Shown in pieces: positions 24,601 through 36,600 of a DNA stretch of 64,000 bases. The translations under genes and the position numbers were made by a program. Under the pieces are notes generated by a model that did not search any database, was not told the DNA's origin, and was given only the letters and a program-made list of their open reading frames with translations. The DNA is from Branchiostoma belcheri (Eukaryota > Chordata > Leptocardii > Amphioxiformes > Branchiostomatidae): NCBI RefSeq assembly GCF_001625305.1, contig NW_017803909.1, forward strand, positions 8,585,549-8,649,548. The letters are read 5' to 3'. Positions within the stretch are counted from its first letter, which is position 1; each line of letters starts with the position of its first letter.

Positions 24601-27600
24601 GGAGTCCTATATGAACATGTTTGTGGTGGTGGATTTTGCCGGCGTTGCGCGAGGGCCGATATTTTTCAAGGATTAGTGGGCATTTGCTTCAAAGTTAACC
24701 CAGAAGTAAAGTGGGTATTTGCTAGGAAGAGAAAAAAAAACGGTAAATTTCGATTTAATTAAGTTCGGCTCGATGGATTCGCTTCAAACTTGATATGAAC
24801 ACGCGGGAGCACACTCTGGACATGACCACACAAAAAAATTAAAGATTTGTGCGACAATTCCTGGGCATTCGTGGGCATTTGCTAAAAAGAGAAACCGCTT
24901 GAATGTCTTTCTTGAATCTATTTCTACATAAAGGATTGTCTGGATACCAGCCTTTTTTTTGTAAGCTAAAAAGTATGTTGTAATTGTTTGGATCGGGAGT
25001 TACATGTACAGCTACTTAAAATACTGGGTGCATGCATGTGCACCTTAGTGCACCCAAATTTGGAGCTTCTTTCGTAGGTAAAAATTATTGTGTAATGTAT
25101 AGTTATAGTATACCGCATATTCTTAACATATAAGTGTCAGAAGAAAATAAAACCGTAGTAACTTGGTTTAGAAATGAATCATCATTAGTTTTTGCTGGCA
25201 TTCTACTTATTTTATGTGGTGCACCCCAAAAATTTTTGTGCACCAAATTTCTTAGGTTGGGTGCGCCAGTGCACCTATTCCCAAAAATGAATTTCGAGCC
25301 CTGGATACAGTACTGACTTCAAGGCTCTACAGAGGTCATTGACCTCCACAGAGATGATAGTCCTATGGGTATCAAGAACTAACCTGGTCATGATCAAGGA
25401 AGACCTTTGAGAGATCGGCGATCTCTTTGACAACCTCGCCGATCCTGGCTGCCTCGTCTTTTGTCAGCTTCCCATCATTGTTGGCGTCACACTTACTCTT
25501 CACTCGCTGAAAAAAAAATGACCCAATGTCCATCAGATGCTCTACCTCTTGCCAAAATCTTGTCAACACTTTACTGTTTCATTCTAGAATCCGCTATGAT
25601 TTTCTATTCATTTTCTAGGTGTATTCGTCATTCTGATTCTTAAATGATATGTAAATTTACACTACAGTTAAATCATGTATTGTACAATTGGGGGGTCGTG
25701 TGGCGCAACGTCAGCGTGCGCGACTCGGAATCAAGAGGTCCCGGGTTCGAGTCCTGACATGCCACCGATCTTGTCCCCACACGACCTTCCCCACTAGACT
25801 CAAGTGAAAATGAGTATTGTCTGTCCAGTATTCGTTTCTATGTGTGGAACACAATACCAGCAACAGCTGCCTCTGTTCCGCGTGTATTGAATTGTTGCAA
25901 TTTCAATAAAATAAAAATTGTACAATTAGGCCTTTAGATTAGATACGTCGATGAAGGTTAGACATCCAGGTAATATAATACGCCAAAAGTAGTTACTCAA
26001 GCAACTGGATATGATTTTGAAAACGTCAGACGTTTCAGCTAGTATCCACTAGCTTTCGTCAGTGACTGAGAGACCAGAGGGGATAAGCGAATGGGAAATT
26101 TTAGGGAATGTTTATAAGCACAACTTATTGATTGATATGCGAATAAAGTGAAGACAAATTTTTGGAAGTCGAAAAGGAACAAAAGTCAGACAAGTCAAGA
26201 CAAGATGACGCAAATTAGTTTAGATTAGATGAAAGATTAGATGTTGACATATCAGAAATTTTTTGATCAGTATTGCATTGATGTTAATCCTTGACTGTAT
26301 AATAGGTAGAATTGATAAACAGCTTGAATGTCTACTATATATACATGTCATTTTACTTACTTATCAAAGTCTGGTTTTGTATAAAACTTTTACCTGCACA
26401 AGTTTCTCCGATGGATTTATGCCACACTGTTCTAAGAAAGTTTTGATCTCCGATGACTCGATTGTGCCGTCACCGTTTGGATCCATCTCAGCAAATACCA
26501 TATTCGGGTCCATGATGAGCTGGAAATAAGAATGATACACCTGTTAGAAGGCGAACAATAAACCAGAGTTCAACCTCCTGGGAACTAGATATAAAATCTT
26601 TAGATTAGGCTGAGGCCTCATGTTTCAATTTTCACTCCAAAATTAATGCACAAAATTGAGAATTTTCATGTAGGATAATCTCATAGAAAAAAATTTTCCG
26701 GCAGAAATGACTGATGCTGGCAGAAAGACCCAAACCTTGACTATAACCGAGTAGATTGTAAAGAAAATTCTAGCACTGTAATTTTTCTAATCGTCCACAG
26801 CGCGAGGGGTTGCAAATTGACTGAGGAAGGCGCGGAGTGAAATCTAGGTCAAACGGGCGGATTACACTTAGCGCGCAAGAATACCCGGAAGTAAGGTTTG
26901 GAGCCAAAAGAAATTTTCACCCCAAAAGCACCATTTCTTACACTCTTCATCCATGTTAATGTTTAATGATATTTTATGGCAGTTAATGAGAAATGTCACC
27001 TTAAACTTGGACCCTCAAAACCCTTTCGTCACTTTTTTACCACGGACTACCACAGACCCTGGTCGCGGAAGAACTGGGGTGTGCACCGCTAAGGAGAAGC
27101 TTTTAAGCCTAAGAAAATGTTGTAGAACCAGTTTGGTTAACATAATAATCAGATCATTAAATTGTGAGTTCATGCGTATCGTCTGTAATTTGGGTCAACA
27201 AAGATTATCCATTCTTTTTCACACTCTATTACAGCTGTTACATTTTAGCATTTTTTCGGCGACTTCTGCTCTTCAAAAATAGATATTAGGAGCTCGGACT
27301 TGTTCGCTGATCAGGTTGCGTATGCTGATTCTATCGCAAAATAAAGACAAACCGTGGAAAACAGTGGAAACGAACTCAGAACAGTGCGGTCAAAAAACCC
27401 TTACCAAACCACAATGCGAGGTGGTTTTTGAAAATCGGATTTAAACCCCTAAAAAATGGTTGATTTGCATTGAATTTTACACTAGGCTAGATAAAAACGT
27501 TTTTTCAAAAACCGGTTGAAACCACTAAATAAAAGTCTGGTATAACAGGGTCTAATAGTAAGTAGGGCAGTAGTTTGTTAGGCGTGACCATATGAAGGTA

Positions 27601-30600
27601 AACATGGTTTGCAAATGTTACCTGTCTACTTCATGATACATCTAACAGAATGGCATTTTCTATAGTATGCAAGAACATTGGAATAACAGAGTGGGAGTAA
27701 AAGACCTGAGTGTGATCTATTAGTAAACTACTATCAATGAAAACACATACCTGTGGATAGTTTTGAAGATGTGCTTTCTTCACCTGAGCAAATGCTAGAA
27801 TGACCTCGGGTTTTGGCAGACAATGCAAGGTACATGTATTTACATATGTAATTGTCATGCTTTTGTTTAAATGTCGCAGAGCAAGTATTCATGGGCAACC
27901 ACGGGGTCTATGAACAGGTACACAAAATAGTACAGACAAAATCATTGAAGCCTAGCTAGAAAGTCTCGTGAGCATCAGCATGGTGACCTGTACTGTGTAG
28001 TACATATAGTACTTGTACATGTATGTTGGGTTTGAGACTGTATGATTTGGATTGTGATGATTTTAAAGTTTAGGTGTAATTATAAGGGCGTAACGTTACG
28101 CAACTGGCTTTTGGGGTGAGTCGGCTATGCACGTTGTCTGAACGTACTGCACCTGCACAAATCCCGTTACATGTGTAACTATGTATTGTGTATAGCACTT
28201 TGGCAGAACGTCTCATATAAGGTCGTATTCGCGCATGTAAGGTTAACATCCTGTCTGTAGTTTCTATGTTATATGTATGTCAGGGGTCGAAATAGATTTT
28301 GGGGCCAACTTGCACTGGTGCAAATGAAAAGAAAAATACTTGCACCGGAAGAAAAATAGTTGCACCCTCCAAAAATACAGAAGTGATGGGAAACATCCGC
28401 TGGCAGCGACGTAGATAGTAACCTTCTGTTACTTACAAAAAATGAAGAAAAACTTCATGGATTCTGGTTTTGTTCCTTTCCACTCCAGTTCTTTATTACC
28501 TTCGCCAAGAAGGTTATGTTTTCAGGGGCGTTCGTGTATGTGTGTGTGTGTGTGTGTGTCTGTCTGTCTGTCTGTCTGTCAACACGATAACTTGAGAAGG
28601 CCTAGATGGATTGTCTTGATACTTGGTAGGTGGGTAGGTCTTGATGAGACCTCAAAATGATTAGATTTTGGACCCCCTAGCGGCTTGTTATGGTACTGCA
28701 GCTGAACTTCCGGTTTTGATATCTCATGATCTAGACATGCTATGGTGATGAAATTTAGATGGTAGGTAGCTCTTGTACTGGGAAAAAAGTGACGTGAGTT
28801 TAGGCCCCCTAGCGACTTGCTCTGGAACTGCAGGGATAAATTCTTGAAAATATTCAAAAGGGGATAACTCAAGAACCGGTTGACGGATCGTCGTGATTTT
28901 TGGTATGTAGGTAGCTTACGTGATGCTTAATATAATTATGTGACAATTATGCAAATATGGATGTAATTTGCATAATTTATGGGGAAATTCTATAAATCAG
29001 CTGCATTCCATAATAGGACAATTGAAGCTTGTGACATTGGTAATTGACAACGAGAGAAACACAGGAAGATGTTGATTATGTTAATAATGACTTAATTTGC
29101 ATAATTAATGAGAAAATTTTATAATTATGTAATGATAACTGCCTGGAATTTCATACTTGTGGTATTTGAAAGTTAAATTGAGGTGAACATCATTAAACAT
29201 AATTTATTCAAATCAGGACCTCATTTGCATAATTTATGAGGAAATGCTAGAATGCATTGTTTGTTAATATAAGACTGTCTTTTGGTTGAGATTATGATAA
29301 AATGATATAATTTATAAAAATTAGGTTCCTATTTGTTAAATCAGGGGGGAATAATCTAATCTAAACTTTGTCAGTCATAAAGATTAACATCATTTGGCGA
29401 AGGTATGAGATCGGGGAACTCTAGTTAATTAATATTATTGGGTAATTCTACAGGTAGTAACAGTGGATAAAGCAAACTTGCACCATGGTGCAAGCAGGCA
29501 AAAAATTAGTTGCACGACACCAAATTTACTTGCACCAAGTTGCACACGGAGGGTTATTTCGACCCCTGTATGTCGAAAAACATATTGTGTGCAAACATCC
29601 AACAATCTTGAACAAGAATTCGGAGATTTCATACCTCCATGAAATATGTAGAGTTTATGTAAATTTTTTGGGGGGGATTTTTCTCCTTTAAAAATAAGAT
29701 CATGATTACCATAATCTAGTTAATTTTATGGTTTTCTAAACTCAAATTATAGTATTTTTATTGTGAAATTCCTGTATCTTTTTGCAATATTTCAAGTCAA
29801 CATGTCCTCATCAGGTATAAAAAGTAATTTTTTATTGTTATTATTCTTGGTAACCAAGTTTCTGTTGGGTAGACGAAGGTTAAGTTCAAAATGGGAAAAT
29901 ATGGGGAGGGGGTCTGCATTTACTGCAGAGGACCTTTTGTGTTTGTTGGAGTCTTTGTGATTTTTGCTAGGCTTTTACTTTGGGGACATGAAGCTCAAGT
30001 TTGAGAATGGGCCTTATTGTGGGTTGCTATGTTACTGCAATGGTATATATACATTGTACAGGTACATATTTGCAAGGATGTCAGATAAAAGAAACTTGAA
30101 TGTGAGAAATAACACAACAAATTTTGTTTTTCCAGCATCAGCAAAGCATTTAATCAGAATTAGTCCATCACAACATGCAGTACCAAAAGCTTTATTAATC
30201 AGTTCTTTACTAGCAATGACAACAGTGTAAACAGTTATGGTTTAGATGGTTACCAAAGGTACATGTGTACATGGCATTCACAACACAGGGTGTATGTGCC
30301 GTCATTACAGCTAGTGTAGATTTCCTGTGTATATTAATCACTATTTGTGGAGTAAGCCCCACATATCTACATGTAGCTCCATGTGTTATTTTAGCTATAA
30401 TGTGTTCATGCCCCATGTATTCTAAGTCTGACAGTCAAGTCTAAGCAAGTCGGAGAATGGTTGCCCAAAACATCAAAGTGCTCAAAAGCTTTTCATGCAG
30501 TGATTTCTGCTCGACATATGAGAGCCATACATGTAAGTCTCTCTATGGAGCCAACTTGATCTCATGGATCAGTTTAGAACCTATCCTCAAACATGATGTC

Positions 30601-33600
30601 CAGGAAGTCACCCACGGTCATCTCCTTGGTTTTGTCCCCGGCCCAGAAGTTCAGCACTTCCATGGTGTTTCCCCCGCCATACTTGTCGGCATGGGTGGTG
30701 TAGAAGGTGTAGGCAACCTTTTTCATCTCATTGAAGGACATCTTGGAGTTGTGATCCTGAAAAATGGGGAAAGGTCATGATACATGTACGTACTCTATTT
30801 TCACTGGAAGAATTGTCTAGATACCAGCCTGTTTACAAATGTAGTTTTACTAAAAAATAGGTTGTACTTGCTTGGATTGGGAGTTTGTATGTACATGTAC
30901 ACAGGGCTTGAAATTCATTTTTGAGAATAGGTGCACTGGTGCACCCAATCCAAAAAAAATTGAATATAAAATGAAGTAAGTAGAATGTCAGCAAATCTAA
31001 TTATGTTTCATTTTAAAATTAATTATGTTTCATTTTATTATTTTTCTGACACTTAGATATGCTTCATGCTACTATACATTTAACATCTTTACAATCATAC
31101 ATCTGCACTGGTGCACCCACAGAAAAAAATTGGGTGCACAGCTCCAAATTTGGGTGCACCAAGGTGCACATGCACCCAGTATTTTGAGCCCTGTGTACAG
31201 CTACAGTACTGACTTCAAGCAGGGCCCGCATGCCCTTTTCCGTAGAGCGTAATCGGCCGTTTTAATTCTACGTAGAGCATAGACGGACCGCTCTAATTCA
31301 ACGTAGAGCGTATACGCGTAATTGGCTCATTTTGTGTAGACCGTATTCGCCATTTTAATTCTACGTAATGCGTTGTAGCCACTCTGAATTTATCGTAAAG
31401 TGTAATCGAGAAGTTTCCGAATTCAGCGTAGAGCGTTGTCGGGACCCCCCCCCCCTTCAAGGCTCTGCAGAGGTCATTGACCTCCTTCACAGAGACGATA
31501 GTCCTGGGTATCACAAGAACTAACCTTGTCAGCTTCTTGGAAGATCTTTGAGAGATCGGCGATCTCTTTGATAACCTTGCCAATCCTGGCTGCTTCGTCT
31601 CTCGTCAGCTTCCCATCATTGTTGGCATCACACTTACTCGTCACTCGCTGAAAATATGACCCAACATCAGTTAGACGCTCAACCCTTAAGATATTGCCAA
31701 AATCTTGCCAACCTTTTACATGTACTGTTTCATTCTAGGATCAGCTGCGATTTGCCAATTCATTTTTTTAAGTCTATGCTTCATTCTGGTTCTTCAGTGA
31801 TAAATAAATTTACAGTAACTTTAGTCATGTATTGTACAACATGTCTTTAGATAGCTTTAAACAATGTTTAGAGTTGGATGTACAAGGATTAGGTGTAACA
31901 AGTTTACCTGCACAAATTTCTCCGATGGATGTATGCCGCAGTTACTTAAGTAAGCGGCGATCTCACTCGACTCGAGTGTACCGTTGCCATTCTTGTCCAT
32001 CTCAGCAAATACCTGGTCTGGGTTCTTAGCCATGATACAAGTATGAGATTCACCTGTTAGAAGACAAACAATAAACCGTTTCAAATTCCCAGGAACTACA
32101 TGCAGATATAGCTTGCATTAATGAGTTAATCATAGAATTGTATCCTGCTATTTCACCATCTTTTATGTTTTGTACATTAGATGAGACCTCAAAATTATTT
32201 TAGATAGGCGAACGCAAAAAACCAACTGACCACAATACTCCGTCCAGAGGTCATGACGTCCTTCACGGAGTAACTAGAGTTCCACAATCTCATACCTTCA
32301 CCAATTGATGTTAACGTTAGTTTAAAGATTGACGAATTATCAATGTTGGTTATGCAAAATGCAATCATTTGTTTGCATGAGTTATATTGAGGCCGTGGGG
32401 TAGAGGGGTAAAGGCAGGGGTCGTGCTGAAGGGCGAGGTCATGGGGCAGAGGAAGAGGCCGTGGGGCGTGGGTCAAGCAGCAAGGGGACGTGGTGCAGGG
32501 CATGCTCAGGGGAATACTGTTCCCAATCTGCAAAGTATAAACTTCATGTAGAATTGTCACCTATGACTGCTTGTTCTTTTCTGTTTTTTTAGGGTTTTTG
32601 AGCATTTTGAAGCTTGTTAGCCTAAGGAGACACGTGTATTGTTGTAGAACCAGTTTGGCTATGATAATCAAATTGTGAGTTCAAGCGTATCGATCGTAAC
32701 TCGTGTCAACAAAGATATCCATTCTTTTTCACACTCTATTCCAGATGTTACATTTTAGTGTGAAACATTATCCACTTGCTTTGCGAATGTTACCTTAGTT
32801 TCTAGTTCAGAATATGCATTTAACAGAATATGCAAGGACATTGCCAGGAAAGACACACACAATGGAAAGTCGTGAATGTAAATTAAAAGAAAAATGTGCT
32901 GTAAATAATTTAGTCTTCATAAATCAGTAACTGTTAGTCTTTCAAACTAATATACCTTAAGTGCATTAGTTAACAACGTTGTTACATTGACAATGACACG
33001 AGCATAACAGAAAATACATGCACAGGCTTCTTAGCATATCATTAGCATATACTTTAGGAAAACCTTCGCGAAACCCTTTCTCTTTAGGCCTAACAGGAAG
33101 GGTTTCAGGCCCCCCGCTGAAGGGTATCAAAACCACGGTGGAGGTGGTTTTCGGAAATGTTTCGTAGAAGCCAAAAAAATGCCGTTTTTTCCCCCTTTAG
33201 ACTGGGAACGGTTAGCCTATCGGAAACGTTTTTCCACCCTGAAACCACTTAAGCATTTCTAGTCTAAAATGAGCCTAACTCATGGTTCGCACCAGCAGTA
33301 TATGTATTGTACTAGTATACAACAGTAATTAGTCCAGGCAAGCCGCCCAAAATGTTGATGTTGATTTATAGAAGGTTTATGTCTAGGTAATTTAAACAAT
33401 GTCTAGAGCTAGAAGTTCAAGGGTTAGGTGTAACAAGTCGATCGGTGTAATATAGCCAGCTGCCGCCGCGCCGTGTGCCTGCGGAGCTGGTGTGTTACGC
33501 CGAAAGGCGGTTATACCGGCTATACTGATACAGATACAGAATTTGTTCTGTTCTATGTTCTATGTGTGCCTGAGTTAAGCTTTTAGTATCCAGGAACACT

Positions 33601-36600
33601 TGAATCACTGACATGAGTGTGATCTACTTGTAAAATAAAGTAAAAGTTAAGTAAACATACCTGTGGGTTACTGTAGTTCTGAAGATGTGCACGCGTTTGC
33701 TACACCTTGAGGGCTTGAGCAAAAGTATTTTTATTTTTTTTTTTTTTATTTTTTATTTTTATTCGTTTAACTAAGAGATGTACATACAGTAAAAAAGAAA
33801 AACAGTGTGGCAAAGCCCCCTCTTACTACATATATACTAATACACAGAATAAATATTTGTACTGTGACATTTTACGAAGAATGTTTGTCTCGAAAAATCA
33901 TGAAAATAATGCCTTACAGAAATGAGGTTTCTTATTCAAGGCTGTACTCTTATAGATGTCATATTTTGCACAAAGTAAACAGTGGTTCAGGTATCTATTT
34001 TTTCCATCTTTTCAATTTATACCATACAATATAACAATTTTTGTTAGTGCGATATGTTCAGAAAAAGTGTCGAGCCACCATAGGCGAAAGTCATTCCAAA
34101 ATTTAGTAACATAACTACAATCCACAAATAAGTGACTTAGATCTTGTTTACTATCGCAAAAAGGACATTTGTCTGAGTCTTTAACTCTAATTTTCTTTAA
34201 ATAACAATTTGTCGGCAAAAATCTGTGTATTATCTTGTACTGAAAATACTGTAATTTAACATTCTTAGTACATAATATGAACGGTAGTAAATACACATTT
34301 TTTAAGTTGTTTTCATGTTCAAAAGTTTTTAACAATTCGTCTTGGCCCGTTGGGGGTTCAAATGTTTGTTTTAAATACATGTCATACAACTGCTTACAAG
34401 AAAAAGTATGTGAAGCGATGGTTTCTTCCACCGAGTTATCAAGCTGATCCTTCTTTACTGTATCTTTCCAAACATTAGGAATAGCTGATTTCAGGCTAGA
34501 ATATCTAAGCATATCCACAGGTGTAAAAGTTATTTCATATTTCTGAGCCAGCTCACCTAATGTCAGGAAGTTGAGCAAAAGTATGCTAGTAATGACCTGG
34601 GTGGGGCAGACAATGCAATATATTCAAATGTCTGCTTTTGTTCTAATGTCGCAGAACACGGTATTCATGGGCAACCATGGGGTCTATGACGCAGGTACAC
34701 AAAATAGTACGGACAAAATCATAGAAGCCTGGCTAGAAAGTCTCATGTGAGCGTCAGCCAGATGTAAATTGTGCTGTGTGGTATAGCAGTACATGTGTGT
34801 TGGGTTTGAGACTGTATGATTTGGATTGTGATGATTTTAAAGTTGAGGTGTAAGGGCGCAATGTTACGCAACTTGCTTTTGGGGTGAGTCGGCAGTTGGC
34901 AGTACGTTGGCAGTACGTACTGCACCTGCGCAAATCCCGTAATTTATTGTGTATAGCACTTCGGCAGAACGTCTCATATAAGGTCGTATTCGCACATGTA
35001 AGATTAACATCCTGTCTGTAGTTTCAGTAATCTATATTATGTTATGTCAAAAACATATCGTGTGCAACAGGCAAAATTCTGGTGCAACGTTGACCAAACA
35101 TCCAACAACAATCTTGAAAAATCTGGGTTTTGCGCAGGCGCAGACGCGCAGTACGTTTTGCTGACGTGCTAGACCGGCTGCAGTTCATTTGACCTCTGCA
35201 CGGTGGCATTTCAAAGCGCCGACAGAATTTTTTGTTTTTGAAAATCCACATTTTGTGAGTGTGTCACAACATGAAATTACTGAAACTCCCAACACAGTGT
35301 CCTCTGCCCTGTTTATTTTATCATACATTCAAGCTTTCTGATGATATCATGCATTTTGCTAATTTTTAGAAAAAAATGAACATATAAGCAAGGTTACATT
35401 TCAATACTTGTTTGGACCTACTTAAGGCAGCCCAGGTGCTCAACTAATGAATGTAATTGTTTAAGTAACGATTAAAAAAAGCAAATACTAATTACGAGCT
35501 AATTTTCATAATTTATGAGGAAATTCTATAGCATAGCTGCATTCCATGAGAGGACTTTCAAACATGTGAAAGTGAAAGTGAAAGTGATCTCGATCCAGTT
35601 TAGCTCATTGAAGAGCTAATCTTCCACTGGTCGTGACAGAGAAGACAGACGCTATATACAGTATTTACAGGTTCATTGTACCGGGGAAATTCCCCTAGCT
35701 CTTTTCGACAAGCACAATGAACAGTGGACCACAGTTAACGTCCCGTCTGAAGGACTGCGACCCTAAACAGTAGCGTGCATGTCAGGTGAGCGACATCAGC
35801 CGGGATTCGAACTCCCAACCTCTAAGACTTAGTCCAGAGGCAGGATCGCTAACCACTGGACTACGCACGCTACTCACGCACATGTGTTGCATGTGCATGT
35901 ACATTGTAACTAAAAAAGAAAGGAACATCATTTTATAGATTTCAATTATGCAAATTCTCCCATGGATGAATTTTGAAAAAAAAAATGTGTAAAATGTGTT
36001 CACTGCACTGACCTGTGACCTTGTACTTCTTAGGAGTGCTGTAAGGAGGATGAGAGCCTAGAGAGCCTGATGGAGGCTACCGTTAACCTCCGACAGTCCA
36101 TACAGGCTTCTGAGGAACAGGAACTGCCCAAAGGTACATGAGCAGACACTCTACCTGTGGTAGAAAGCAACTGGCTAGAAGAATACACAATATGCACCTA
36201 AAAATGTGGTAGTACATGTAGTAGTAGTAGTAGTAGTAGTAAATGGTTTATTGATAAACAAATAACAAATCGGCCTTGCAGCAATAGCTGAATTGCGCCG
36301 AAGTTAACATCCATCAAGTACAGTAAAATCAATAATATTAAAAAAAGTACATATTATTATACATCTATATACAAAGTTCAAATATTATCAATGTCATTAA
36401 CAATACTGCATATATGTGGTTGGAGATCAGTACAATTACAAAAAACAGCGTTTAACTTATTAGAGTCCTTACAAGAAAGGCTGCTCTTGAACAGATCATG
36501 ACAGTTCAATTTTACAGTCCATTGAGGAGTTTAGCCAACATTGGCTTCGCACTCAAATGTGTGCATTTGAACTGTCTTCTGTATGTAGCATACAATGTCA

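Larger units (their letters stand above)
23384..35110. repeat. Segmental tandem duplication carrying two EF-hand genes
   Basis: Copy A runs from about 23384 to 29620 and copy B from about 29848 to 35110, in the same orientation. Matching landmarks: GTAACCAAGTT..CTGTTG (23387/29850), GGCTTTTACTTTGGGGACAT (23510/29970), the three coding exons, GTAGAACCAGTTTGG (27122/32644), GGCAACCA(C/T)GGGGTCTATGA (27894/34671), TCATATAAGGTCGTATTCGC (28213/34974), and AAACATCCAAC (29592/35095). Length differences come from copy-specific insertions listed separately. Confidence 0.9.

Noticed and set aside
25690-25765. Possible functional tRNA gene
   Set aside because: It has A and B boxes but the stems do not pair well. 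It is part of a 227-bp unit with an A-rich tail and target duplication, so a SINE.
30457-30780. 107-codon + strand ORF over EF-hand B exon 3 (and its 24072-24446 equivalent)
   Set aside because: Antisense of the EF-hand exon; the - strand has splice sites, conserved loops and paralog support.
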